From assembly GCA_033558025.1 (NCBI GenBank), contig JAUCEF010000007.1, positions 6,696,001 to 6,760,000 on the forward strand: a stretch of 64,000 bases of DNA. The letters run 5' to 3'. Below the pieces are notes generated by a model. It saw nothing but the letters and a program-made list of their open reading frames with translations. It was not told the DNA's origin and made no database searches. Below, piece by piece: positions 46,017-57,422 of the stretch; the first letter of the stretch is position 1, and the number at the start of each line of letters is the position of its first letter. The stretch is from Phytophthora sp. 'mugwort' (lineage: Eukaryota; Oomycota; Peronosporomycetes; Peronosporales; Peronosporaceae). Made by a program: the position numbers and the translations under genes.

Positions 46017-47335
46017 ATGTACCGTCGGACGAAGCTGGGCGGCAACGATCGGGTCCGCGACCTAGCTGCTAATGCTGCCGTCGCTGCTTTGGCGGTCAAG
46101 AAGGAGGTCATCACGCTTTCACCTTCAGGCACAGAACCGACAGGTTTGGCAAGCCCGTCGTCGGGAATGGCTCCGACAGCAATCCTTTCGTTGCTGTTGT
46201 CACAACAAAGGCGCTTCTGCGTTCTGCAGACCGAGACCCGACCAGCTTCATTCTCCATATCGATGCAACATACCGGTTGGCACAGGTTGACTATCCAGTC
46301 ATCGTATGTGGAATGTATGACGGTGCTAGGAAGTATCATTTGCTGGCGGTTTTTATCTCGTCACAACTAGAATAAAAGCACTATACGGAAGCGCTTGCGG
46401 CGCTACAGACTACGCATGCCAAAGTGGTCGCCAAGCCGATGAACTCCGGTTCGTTATGGGTGACGCAGATAAAGCGCAGTTTAATGGGGTCAAGAACACC
46501 TTCGGCCCTGTCAGCAACTACACCTTCCGAATTCGTTTCTACCACGTCGTGGCTAAGGCGCGTCACGCGCTTAAATAGCGCACGCACCGGCTACATGGGG
46601 ACAGTATGGCTGGCTGATGCCTATCGCGGTGCGTATGATCTCCATTTCGGTATTATGAATAAGCATTCTTAGCGAAATCGAAATCATTTTAGACGGAGCT
46701 CCTACCCCGAACTGGCCAACTTTCACGCGTACATGATGAAGCAATGGCTGGAGGAACGCTTCTCCAACTGGCAAGCCTATATGACACCACCCGGGTCCGC
46801 ATCCACAAACAACCCGTGCGAAACACTCAACAGAGCCTTCAAGCGCAACTACACCCAAAAGCGTAGACTCAAGCTGGCTATGCTGTTACTGCAAATGCTC
46901 TACTGCTCTAGCTATCGATCAATGTCACCGGTCATGTTTGAGCACAGGCGGGCATCCGACTAACGACTTCTTGCTTGATCGACAGCACTGAGGCGAGGTG
47001 GTTTTCCTTGGGAACACACGTTCAGCAGGGACAGCATCAGCTTCTTTGTCGATGACACAGGTGCTAGTTCGTGTGTGCGGATTCTTGCTATGCCAGCGCT
47101 ACGCTACTACATTCCATCGCGGGGCCGGTCCGAAGAAGCCCTTGATGTTGCCGCTCAGTTCCGTATTAACCATGCCAGGATGTAGATCGATGGGTAGCCC
47201 AGCACCGGATGCCCGTCGACTTAGAGTCAAAACACTGCCGTGCGGTATCACTACAAAATGCGAGACTGTATCCAGCTGCAGTCCGCTCGGCAACTTCACA
47301 AAAACGCGGACAAAGATGGATAACGGCCCACCGTG
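46017..47335 (+). pseudogene. MULE-3 Mutator-like transposase remnant
   Basis: Joining frames gives DPTSFILHIDATYRLAQ (about 46238-46288; first Asp), YPVIVCGMYDGARKYHLLAV (46292-46350), FVMGDADKAQFNGVKNTFG (46451-46507; second Asp) and YTFRIRFYHVVAKARHALK (46519-46575). 46733-46963 carries STNNPCETLNRAFKRNYT with the likely Glu, and a SWIM-like VDLESKHC lies near 47213-47236. This is a different MULE lineage from MULE-1 and MULE-2 (HIDATY versus FVDGTFR). It is broken by stops throughout. Confidence 0.8.
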
Positions 47336-47499
47336 AATCGAAGTAGGACGCGTCGCCCTGAGGGGGAATAGACCTGAATCTGTATGCTAATGGCCGCCCT
47401 AGGCTTGCAGAATACGCGTTACAGCGCAACTAACACAGCACAATACTGCTTGTCAGAGATTGTAGTCATTGCATTTCATATTTCCGACCCTTAGATGCC

Positions 47500-47645
47500 A
47501 GCGCGAGTAGATCGCAGTGTCCTCGATAGTGGCATGCCACACCGCCAGTGCCAGCATCTCGAAGTGTGCCCAGTGGCGGCGGCACGTCACGCCGCCAGCG
47601 CCGTGTCCTCGGTCGGCTTCCGGCCACGCCGCCAGCGCGGGCAGC
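47500..47645. repeat. GC-rich degenerate tandem repeat
   Basis: CAC(G/A)CCGCCAG(C/T)GCC recurs three times at about 50-bp spacing (near 47538, 47588 and 47627), with the complementary TGGCGGCGGCACG at 47573. It is locally far more GC-rich than its surroundings. Confidence 0.55.
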
Positions 47646-47819
47646 TTGCAGTGTCTGTCTGGAGATTCCGATATGGAGGATGGAGTCTCCACCTCCAATG
47701 GAGGCCAAGGATGTTATCGAAATGTTCTTGTGGATTGTGGGCTCTGATCTGTCCTTTGTATGTGTGAAGGTCTGCATTTTCCTCTTTTTGTCAGAAATAT
47801 GCTGTGATCATGATATCCC

Positions 47820-50130
47820 CCCTAGCACAGAGGAGCGGCACACGTTCTCGGCGTTCGTCGATGATTCAGCGGTATTCTTAAACGAGGCCAACCAATTGCC
47901 GCGAGCGATGCAGTTAGTGGTTTTGAGAGGTTCGGGAAGCTCTCGGGGTTGCATGTGCAACCGACCAAGAACCAAGTGATCTTCCTGAATACGGCGGCGG
48001 AAGAAACAGAATACTGGGGAATCCCGGTACTCAGGCACGGGGACACGGTCAGGTATTTAGGTAACACAGTTGGAACAGGTGAACTCGCAGAAGTGAACTG
48101 GGCGGCGAGGATAAGTAACGTGCAGATAAGGTTGGCGACGGCAGCACAGTTATCAACCAGTCTGGAGAACTGAGTGCAGATCTTAAACGTAATAATGTTA
48201 CCATCGGTCCTCTTCACAGCGGAGGGTTTTGATATGCCGAGTTGGGCTAATACTCATATCTGCAATCTCCAAAACAGTTTTTTTTTGTGGTACCATTCGA
48301 CGAATACGGAAGCTGCCAGACACCAAATCAATCCGGGACTACTGTACACACCCAAACAAGCAGGAGGTGTAGGACTATCGTTAGTGCCAGTGGCGTGCAA
48401 GATACAAAAGGTCAAGCAGACGATGATCTAATTTATACAGCGCAGGGATAACTACTTTGAGGCCTGGAAGGCCTGGACATGGAGAGGAGCGTCAGTAGCA
48501 TGGATGGAAGGAGTAACATTAACACGAAAAAGAAGAGGTGCAAGAGGAAGTGTCAGTCAAACACCTAGAAACAGGCTGCAAAGGAGGAGGAAGCGAAAGA
48601 CCAGAAGGCAAACGAGCAGCAGTTATCGATGGAGGTGGTAAGCTGGTCATCAGAGGACGAATGGATCATCGAGCTGCCTGGGCAAATAAAATGGAAACCG
48701 CCCCAGCGGACAGCAGAGCAGGAAGCGCTCTGGCCGGCCTATAGTTGGGAGGGGAACCCAAGGATCCGGGACCAAACCGGAAAAGTGCTTCAGCAGAGCA
48801 AGTATAACAGAATACGACCATACACACTTGCAGAGCTTCAGATACAGCGCGTTGGTGTGAATAGGTACTCCATGATCATTCCAACAGTAGCAGGAACGAT
48901 GCATAGGCAGGACAAGATGCGGCGATGGGTGCTAGCAATTCTAGCCAGCACGCCGGAGACTGAGATAGGGTCTGGAATTAAATCCAGAATCGATTGAAGA
49001 TGAGGAATCAGATCAAAGTGGAGGGCTTGTACGACTGGGAAATGACAACAACCGGACATGCAAGAGGAATTAGGAGGAATTCAGCGGAAAGCATAAGAGG
49101 AAGCATCGAACTTGAGCTACAACGAGATGGAATACATTGGAGAGTGGAGTGTGGCAACAGGGAAGACGAAATCACGGGGCACGATCGGCACAAGTTGAGA
49201 ATGTTCGAGAGGGAAGGTAGTATAGTTTCCTATGCACATCCGCTAATTCACGGGTTTCTCTGGAGGGTACCGGAAACGATTGCCAACAAACATGTCCTGA
49301 AGGCTCTAAAGATGCAGCCGTTCAAGAAGTACAAAGGAGAATGGATCGACTGGAAGGACTGCTGGAGAAGCTGTCCCATGCGGTCGAAAAAAGCAGGTTG
49401 CAGGCTGCCGCACTGCAACTGATTCCGAAACAGGTTTGGCATCACAGCAATGTGCTAACTGAATACCAAGTTTGGGTTGGGTACCGAGTGGCCACGAGGC
49501 AACTCAACCTTTATCACGAAGATCGAGGACGGGACAACAGTTATAGAAACATAGCTTGCTGCAGTGGGAACAAGGAAATGATGGAGCATATATTTTGGGA
49601 ATGTCCTAGTGCTCAGGCGTGCTGGCAAAAGCTCATTTGTCGCTGGACGGAAGCGATGGGAACTGGGTCAGCTCGGACGCTTTCTGGGCAATTGTGCCAA
49701 CCGATAGGCACCCAAACTATCGGCATCGACGGCACTAGGGCTGAAATCAGAATATCCAGACACAGAAAAGCAGCTTGCGGGAGAATGGAAGGGGCTGTGG
49801 CATATCATGAGTAGTATGTGTGTCACAATGCTATGGATACAGAGGAATCGTGTGATCTTTCAGCACGAAGAAGTTACGATGGAGCAAAACCTGCAGGAAT
49901 ACTGGGGCACAGAATGCGGCAAATACAGGCATTGGGCAAGAGGGAACGCAGAAGACCGGATACAATAATGCAAGGGACGCGGCTACTGCTTTGCTGTGCA
50001 GCATTGGCAGAACCACCCCGATAGCAGTCACCGAAAGGGACAAGCCCCGTACAACCACCGAACCCGTAAGAGGAACCGGCGTTGTTAACCAGGCTAAGGA
50101 GCAACCAGACATATAGGAGCAACTAAAGCC
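47820..50130 (+). pseudogene. LINE (non-LTR) reverse transcriptase C-terminal remnant
   Basis: The copy is 5'-truncated just before the RT catalytic motif: FSAFVDDSAVFL at 47848-47885. It continues with GLHVQPTKNQVIFL (47945-47990), VRYLGNTVGTGELAEVNW (48049-48100), ILNVIMLPSVLFTAEGF (48180-48230) and GGVGLSLVP (48367-48393). Near the end the LINE zinc-binding region CCSGNKEMMEHIFWECPSA (49557-49615) is followed by MLWIQRNRVIFQHEE (49830-49875). Frameshifts near 47920, 48430-48650 and 49010 disable it. 5' truncation is typical of target-primed insertion. Confidence 0.85.
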
Positions 50131-51235
50131 AAATAGATTAATCTGCCTCTCTCTCATAATATCCCCCCTCCCCCCCGCGACGTCACGAGTCTTTAGTCGT
50201 CGGCTCCATTCACGGTGCGTGCATGTGACGTCTGCGCATGTTCGCGCTCTCCTGCGTCCAGACGTCTCAGTATAGTACAGGGGGTAGCGGCAACAGTCAC
50301 AGGTGCAACTGTTCAAGTACTGAAGAATCAAGAGACAAATCAAATAGCGCAGCATCTCAATAGTCCTGAGTTAAAGCAAGTATTGGTATCTATTAGTTAC
50401 TATTTTCAAACGAATTCAACAGATCACCCAACCTAGTCAAGCTTATTTCCAGTGTGCTATGCAGGTATCTCTCCAAACGCGTCACCAATCCACTCCAGTG
50501 CCTCGGATGAGGACTGTCATACGGACCTGCGTCGCCATCAAGGTGCCGAAGCGCTTCTTCAGCCATCCAGGGACTCCGTAGGTTAATGGGCTGAAGCAGT
50601 GCTGTGGAGATCGAGGCAGCATATTGACCGTGATGTGCGGCAGTGTCACCTTGCTAGCGGCTGCATGATGCTGCTGCCCTTCTCGCCGTCACGTCGCCTA
50701 CTGTCTCCAGTCACTGCTGCAAGATTTTCACCGTATCCGCCCCTTCTCCGAGCCATCGTAGACGGTTCCGGCGGGCTTATCATTGAGCCTTTTAGTATTT
50801 TTCATCAAACTTCCCAAAAGAAACAGATGACAGCTTATCGGTGCCAGAGCTGTTCTTGTCCATGGCCATCGCCTGCCGATATATTTTTTGCTTTGGTCAT
50901 AGTTGAGTACCTGGGAGATTGCCTAAAGAAAAGGCCGGTTGATCCACAGTAAATGCATCATCTGGATGGAAGCGACCAATTTTCTGACGCACCTCGAGCG
51001 CCATTTGATGAGCCGGGTAGATTCCATATGGAGTCTAATACCGAATTGAACTGGGTCAGGGATCCGAATATATCACCGTAATTTACCAATAGATTCGGAT
51101 CAAACGGCCTGATCAGAAAAATATTCCGACATTAGTCCCAATAGACCCATACAATTCCTCATTTTGTTCTGGACTAAAGAGTTATTTATCGGACCAATTC
51201 CTGATTTTTCAGGCAAATGGATATTAGCAACAGCT
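50131..51235. other. Region without a recognised gene
   Basis: A 117-codon plus frame (50599-50952) and short minus frames exist, none with a known domain. C-rich runs occur at about 50163-50177. Confidence 0.35.
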
Positions 51236-51475
51236 AAGGTTGTGGACCAACTGCTAGAACTTGTGGTGCTTGTAGCCACCCATCCTTAACCCACGATAGT
51301 CTATCCATAAATCCTTAATCCACGATGGGCTATCCATAAATCCTTTAGACACCTGGTTTGTGTCGCTAAAGTTGTGGACCAGCTGATAAACTTGTGGTGC
51401 TTGGAACTACACATACTTAACTCACGATGTGCATCCATAAAATCCTTTAGACACCTGATGTTTGTGTCGCACACC
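51236..51475 (+). repeat. Imperfect tandem duplication upstream of MULE-2
   Basis: Two copies of a unit of 105-130 bp start GCTAA(G/A)GTTGTGGACCA and end TTTAGACACCTG...TTTGTGTC. The first copy contains a further internal duplication of CCACGAT(A/G)GTCTATCCATAAATC-type sequence of about 35 bp. Its position suggests subterminal repeats of the MULE. Confidence 0.7.
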
Positions 51476-51543
51476 ACATGGAAATTTGTATTTGCGTCTC
51501 AACGCGCGATCCTCGTTGGCACAGCAGCAACGCAGTCCACCTC

Positions 51544-53040
51544 ACTTTAAAATTAACTTCGCCCCCACTCCCATGAGCGAGACCGACGACATCAGTCTGT
51601 TCAAGACGACCATTCATTGGAAAGGATACCAGTGGATCAAGTGCTACGCCTCGGATGTCAAGAAGACCTACCGGTACAGCTATTACCGCGTCGACGTGGA
51701 CGCCCGCCCTGCCTAGCCAAGCTCGACGTTCTCACCACACATATTCTGGCAGAAAAGCGGTTTCCATACACATGCGACACCAATCCCAGCCCGCCTAACA
51801 ATAGCGATGTGGTCGAGATTTCAGATGACTCATCCGGACGATCCGTCCATCCGAAGGCCGACACCACCAGTACTCCAGGATGTGAGTCAGCAAATGACCG
51901 ACGAGACCGACGCGTTGGCACCGTCAAAGATGACAGCGCCCCCGTCACAGTTCTGGATGTTGGTCCGGGAGCAGTTTACCGTCGTCGTGATGACGCGAAA
52001 CCTGTCCCGTGAGCAAGTCATCAGCCGCGTCTACCGTACTCGGAACAGACACTATCGAGGGTCCATTTACGGACAAGTGGAAGTCCCCCCGCTTTCATCG
52101 GCTCGAGATGGGACCCATTTTTTCCAGTTCAACTTCAACTACGCTGGTGGAAAGGGTCCAGAATGCGTCTTCGGGTGGGGTCATCCAGCGCTGATACGTC
52201 TACTCACGTATGCCAAAGTCTCGCTGTTCGTCGACACTACATTTCGGTGTGTGCCAGCCTTGTTCTACCAGTGCGTGGTAGTCATGGTGTATGACCGAGG
52301 GTCTCGCTGTTACGTGCCCTGTGTTACAATTCTGACAACTAACACCACCGAAAGGTCCTAATGACACTGCTTTCATTGCGTCCAAGTGACCACAGGCATG
52401 AACATGCAGCCAGCCACGATCACGTGTGGCTTCGAGCGTGCGGTCATTAATGCAGTGCGGGACCAATTTCCGGACAACACAATTGTGAGGTGTCTTTTTC
52501 ACTTCAAGCAAGCGGTCCGCCATCGGATGCAGAAGTTATACGTCCCGGCAAAAGAGATTTCGACTACCATGCGCCGTAGAATGCTGGATACCCTCACCGT
52601 GCTGCCTCACGGCCAGATATACCTGCGCGGCATCGACAATATCATCACTCGAACTGGTATTTGCGAATCCCTTTCCGCGCGAGGAAAAAAATTGGGTACA
52701 GCGAAGAGAAGTGAACTACTTTATGGACCTATTTTCGACGCACGTGGTTGAATTGATACCTCCATGGCTCTGAAATGTGCGCGGTATTAACCAGCAGATC
52801 GTAACCGAACCAATAACCGCTCGAGCGCTACAACCGAGAGGTGAATATCGCTTCGACAACCGGAGTCCAAACCAGTCGACGTTCATTGGAGTCATCGAAA
52901 GACACGCTCACCAGTACATCACACTAGTGTGTGCTCGACCCCGAGTAACGTCCTCCACATTACTGGAGAGCATTACTCGGGGTCGAGATCAAACTCTTCC
53001 TCACGGTACCTACTTCGTGCCACCAGAGACTTCCCTGTGA
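51544..53040 (+). pseudogene. MULE-2 Mutator-like transposase remnant
   Basis: The order is: IHWKGYQWIKCYASDVKKTY (51614-51675), LSREQVISRVYRTRNRHYRG (52000-52060), FGWGHPALIRLLTYAKVSL (52170-52228), LFVDTTFRCVPALFYQCVVV (52226-52285; first Asp), TCGFERAVINAV (52422-52457; second Asp replaced by Gly), VRCLFHFKQAVRHRM (52486-52530) and LERYNREVN (52826-52852; Glu region), then IGVIERHAHQYI. It is the close relative of MULE-1. Frameshifts and the Asp-to-Gly change make it inactive. Confidence 0.85.
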
Positions 53041-53889
53041 GCACACGGTGCTTTTCAAGGCGGTTGTGCCTCCTTGAGATCTCTTTAATTTCGCTTTTAG
53101 TATGTGATTATTTTATTTGTTGCGTTTCAGATTAGCTCAAGTAGCTAGGTACAAGCCTCAGGTTGACACCGGTGGTTTTGTCCTGGGGTCTAACTCAAAC
53201 TCAATAAAAAGAACAAGTTGCAATACACATTGCTGAACAACCCTAAAAGGCATACCCCGGCTTGGTCCCCGAGCAGTCCTTTTCCTTCCGAAGTATACCC
53301 AAATTCACGACGTTTCAACCTTCAAGTTTAAGTTTTTGCCTCGTCACATAGCATGTGCCGCAACATATCAGATTCGTATGCAAAACTGCAAAAACACTTT
53401 TGCATCCCCTCTAGCTCACATCGTTCTCGTGTACCTAACCTAAGTCCTGTCACCACTACTGCGACTGTGATTAGGGTCGCCTTACCGAATGGATGCGCGA
53501 AACGGATTTCGGCAGGCGGGCGAGCGACGAACCTTACGTATAGCCTGGGCGCTGGATGAAATCAACCCATCAATCATCTGCTTGGAAATGCTGTGCTACC
53601 AGATCCCGCCAGATTGTTTCAATTGGATAGTCCGAAATCCACATCCCCTTAATGGTTCAAACACAATTCAATAATATTTATACCAAATAGTAATCTGCTC
53701 ATAATTAACGGATTCCCCGGATAAAAGGCCTCACCCGGATAGAAGACCCCACACAAAAAGTGGTCCAGCTACCTATTAAATAGAGTAAACTCCAACTTAT
53801 ATACCAAAACGAAGCCCAGGTGGATAGATATACAGCAAACGTTGACTGCCGACACTGCCTAAAGCACAGACGCACCTTCAATTATGGGG
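53041..53889. other. Region without a recognised gene
   Basis: Only short frames are present. CCCGGATAAAAGGCC and CCCGGATAGAAGACC at about 53717-53750 are a local direct repeat just upstream of the pogo remnant and might be part of its end. Confidence 0.35.
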
Positions 53890-54632
53890 ACATCCCGTTG
53901 TGTCGAAGACCGTGGCGGAGAAGCTGGAAGTGATAGCGTGGATTGAGATCCATGGAGATGGTATTCCGACTAGAGCGCTGAAACACTTTCGCGACGAGCG
54001 CGGCTGGGTCTTGAGCTGATCGCAGATTCGTCAGTTGTGGAAGAAAAGCGCGCAACTACGGCTGACGGGGTCGACAATGCGCCGCGTCGGAGGTGGGGGA
54101 GCAAAGCGTAGGCTCCGTTGGCTTGAGGAGGATCTGTTTGACAATGTGCTACACCTTCGTTCGAACAAGGAGAAGGTGGCCCGAGTGTGGATACAATTTA
54201 CAGCCCGAGCGCTTGCCTCCTCTCAGCTAGGCGACCATGAGTTCGTGGACTCTGACCACTGGACGGATGGATTCATGTCTCGATACGGGATTTCCCTCCG
54301 CTGATCGACGAACGTCATATCTGCAAGCAGGAGATATTGGGATCTATAGTTCGTTCAAGACCAAGCTGTCAGAGTTGATCAATGTCTGGAAGCTGTCCGA
54401 AGACGTGCAGTACACGCGAGGCGGGAACTCGCGCCCGCCTTCAGTCGAGCGCATAGCGTCGTGGGTGCGGAGTGCGTGGGAGGCTGTACCTGACTCAGCG
54501 GTCAGCAAGTCTGTTGCTGCTGCGGGGTTTTCGAGTGATGAAACGCAGTGGCACATCGCTCGTCACGATGTATATGATGAGTCATTTCGTGTGAAAGGGC
54601 TGACCGTGAGAGAGAGAGAGAGAGTGCGTTGA
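53890..54632 (+). pseudogene. pogo-like transposase with the catalytic core deleted
   Basis: The N-terminal half carries two helix-turn-helix parts: AEKLEVIAWIEIHGDGIPTR (53920-53980) and a CENP-B-like WTDGFMSRYGISLR (54262-54303). It is followed almost directly by the family C-terminus YLQAGDIGIYSSFKTKLSEL (54320-54380) and ASWVRSAWEAVPDSAV (54460-54507). The region with the first two catalytic Asp residues, usually over 150 residues, is missing. A GA microsatellite lies at 54608-54623. This internal deletion would leave a protein able at most to bind DNA. Confidence 0.7.
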
Positions 54633-55222
54633 CAATGCTGCTGTTGAGCAGAGCTCCCTTGATGTGTTCGACGAGTTTACGATCATAGATATACCAGTTC
54701 CTGATAGTTGTCAGATAGGTCTTCTATTGAATAATAGGCAGCTCTTTATGCGTTATTTATTTTGGCTGCGATTTATAATTGCTCTGCGTTTTATATTTTT
54801 GTGACGGAGAGGTATAATGTACATTTTGACAGATAAAATATAAGGTAACTCCCCGGGCAGAATATACTTTTTCTATGGTCAGGGTCCGGACCATGAACAG
54901 ATCTTGTCGTTTTGTGTTACCCTATATTACAGATTGGACTAATTAAATTACGGTCTACATCCTGTTATTCTGTATTAGACCCCTAAAAATGCAACTGACG
55001 AGCCGCAAATAGTCACCATTACCGCAACAAATACAAATACAAATACATTTGATGAGCCGCGAATTTTCAGCAACCCAATCTAGCGGTGTAATAGGTCATG
55101 CATATATCGAGGTCTTACCCTTGTACAGTACATAAAGTGTAGCCATCTGGAAAAGATCGCACCAAATGATATAATCAAATCGTACTGATATAAGGAAAAA
55201 TGTTCAGTGAATCCTCGGTCTC
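54633..55222. other. Boundary between repeats and gene island
   Basis: AT-rich, no gene. ACAAATACAAATACAAATAC at about 55028-55047 is a short simple repeat, and GAGCCGC(A/G)AA occurs twice (about 55000 and 55053). Confidence 0.5.
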
Positions 55223-55254
55223 TGATTGGCTGTTCCCGTCATTTCTTCAATTCC
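55223..55254 (+). promoter_or_regulatory. Core promoter of WASHC3: inverted CCAAT box and initiator
   Basis: CTGATTGGCT (55222-55231) is an inverted CCAAT box. TCATTTCTTCAATT (55239-55252) differs by one inserted base from the oomycete initiator pattern TCATTYYNCAWTT. It ends 14 nt before the ATG at 55267, which supports that ATG over the GTG at 55207. Confidence 0.55.
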
Positions 55255-55266
55255 CCCCAACGCATC

Positions 55267-56989
55267 ATGGCTCCATCGTCGGCGCTAGTGGCGTCCTCTC
55301 CGGCCACTGCGCCACCCCCCGAAGAGGACGCTGAGCTTCCCGTGGACCTGTCACAGCTGTCGGCTATACCGGCGGCCAAGTCGTTGCTGCTCATCAACAA
55401 CTTTGTGGCTAACACCACGCGCTTCCTCAACCATTTTGCGCATGAGTGCGAGGAGCGGATTACGCGCGTGTCGGCCAATGTCACGAGAGTCGAGATCCTA
55501 TTGGCTATTTTAGAGGCCAAACTCAACAGCATCCCAGATCTGAACGTTTCAGACGCTGAAGTTGCTGCCGTGGTAAATGGCGACGATGGAAATTTAAATC
55601 TCGACGTGAACCAGATGGATTTAGGCATTTCAGATCAAGACCTGCCTTCTATGGAGGATGCGACAGCCGATGGGACCCCACCATTGCCGCCTCCTCCACC
55701 CCGTTCGGAAGAAGTGGAGGCTTCTATTGAGGGAGTGCCGCTCCCGCCGTCCATGGACGGAATGGAGAGCGCCTTAATAGTGCCCCCTCCACCACCGTCT
55801 TCACCTTCGAGTTCGATGCCGCCTCCACCGCCGTCATCGATGGGAGACTTTGATGACGACGAGGGTACTGACTTAGAAGTGCAGAAGAGTGATGGTCCTC
55901 CAATGTTGAAGTTGAAGGATGATCCGGTATACGCCAAGTACTTTACTATGCGCAGATTGGGCATCCCGGACCAGGTGATTGAGCACAAGCTCCTAATGGA
56001 TGGAGTGGATACCAACATTCTCAACATGGACCCGGAAGGACCATCACCCAGTGGACGGTTGGCGCCGACGATCGATTCGGAACCGACGGGACCGATCTTG
56101 CCCATTATGGCGCCACCACCGCCGACAGTAGACGTCGAGAATGATTCGGACGATGAGAGGATGGAACTGCCACCGCCTCCGCCGTCGTTGTTGGAACCGA
56201 GAAATGCGGAACGTCGACCGTCAGGGAACATTGGAATGCCCTTCCCACCACCACCGTCACCGATTTCACCTATGGTTTGTTGAGAAATGCTTTGTGTGTG
56301 ATCTAGATTTAAAACTATTGACGACTTGTGTATGTGTTTGCTACGCTTCTTTTGTAATAATTACAGTCGTCCGTTGGTGGACCGGCCTCGCTGTTCGGTG
56401 ACGGACCTCCGGCCCCGCCTCCACCACCATCTTCTACTGGCTATCCAGCCCCGCTGGTAAGCGAAATGGAGAGTTCCAGCGATAATGATATTGAGGAGTT
56501 TGACGTCGATGACCCACCTCCGGCTGGTGCGAATTCGGGAGTCATGAAACTCAAGGACGATCCCGAGTTTGAAAAGTAAGTGAGAAGTTTTGTTAATGCG
56601 TGATGTTTGCTAACACATTATTATCTATTTTATACTTTTTCGACAGATACTTTAAAATGCGGAAATTGGGCATGTCGGACGGCGTCATTCAACACAAACT
56701 CATGATGGATGGCGTTACGCTTGACATTCTTAAGTACGTGGCTATGAGCATACATATATGTCATCTAATGTCCTGCATACTATATGCTAAAATGATCGTT
56801 GGTTGCTATATTTGCAGCATGGATCCGGAAGGCCCGTCTCCAAACACTACTGGTGCAGCTCCAGCAGCAGAATCTGCTCAGCCCCCTCTTCCTCCCGGCT
56901 TGCCGCCGCCGGCGCGGCCTGCTGGAGGACTACCCCCGCCTCCTGTGAAGCGATACGATGACTCCGACTCTGATTTTGATTCGGACTAA
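55267..56989 (+). CDS. WASHC3: WASH complex subunit 3 (CCDC53-like), four exons
   Basis: WASHC3 is a subunit of the WASH complex, which activates Arp2/3-driven actin branching on endosomes. Exons by GT-AG rules are 55267-56274, 56367-56575, 56647-56733 and 56818-56989, giving 1476 nt and 491 residues, all joins in frame. Residues about 26-95 are the conserved helical region: SLLLINNFVANTTRFLNHF, then CEERITRVS and LLAILEAKLNSIPDL. Several proline runs (PPPPP, PPPPPP) and acidic stretches follow. A module with LKDDP, YF.MR.LG, HKL.MDGV and NMDPEGPSP occurs twice (residues about 217-264 and 398-450). Animal homologues have about 190 residues, so this protein is much longer. The ATG at 55267 is preferred because the initiator lies just upstream. 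Confidence 0.9.
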
Positions 56990-57381
56990 CCGAAAATTAT
57001 CTGCCTGCAGTTCTTGTCAGTAATTGCATGTAACCGATGACCACTGCGCGCTTGAGTGTTTTCTTTTACGTGTGAAGAAGGAACTGACATTTGGAATTTC
57101 AAGCTTGTTGCGAGTTTGTCTAAGACCAGATGCCATCCAGGATTATAAAATTTCGTGGGCGATTCACTGAACTCCATCATGTCCGTTACAGTAATAAATC
57201 GCCACGCTCCAAGCAACCAGTACGAGAGCCTCTTATTATAGCATGGAATTCCACGTCTCCTGACTAACTTTGTATTCGTTTCTGCACTGACAAGACACGG
57301 CACGTTCTTGCGCAATTTAGCTTCCAGGATAATGCCTGGAGGTGCAGACAGCTCTTGCTCTTGATCGTGTCCATTGTACAA
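56986..57381 (-). CDS. Candidate 131-codon antisense ORF filling the intergenic gap
   Basis: An ATG-started frame spans nearly the whole gap between WASHC3 and the channel gene, its stop overlapping the WASHC3 stop by two bases. Its composition is protein-like (LSYWLLGAWRFITVTDMMEF), but I recognise no domain. The start would lie only 41 nt from the channel start on the other strand, leaving little room for a promoter. It could be a real small gene, the last exon of a lost gene, or chance. Confidence 0.25.
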   Translation of the reverse strand: MYNGHDQEQELSAPPGIILEAKLRKNVPCLVSAETNTKLVRRRGIPCYNKRLSYWLLGAWRFITVTDMMEFSESPTKFYNPGWHLVLDKLATSLKFQMSVPSSHVKENTQARSGHRLHAITDKNCRQIIFG

Positions 57382-57422
57382 GCCTACGCGATCGACATTG
57401 AGGGGTGTACTGCACTACTACA

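Noticed and set aside
55207..55266. Upstream GTG start for WASHC3
   Set aside because: GTG starts are not usual in eukaryotic nuclear genes, and the initiator-like element lies between it and the ATG at 55267.
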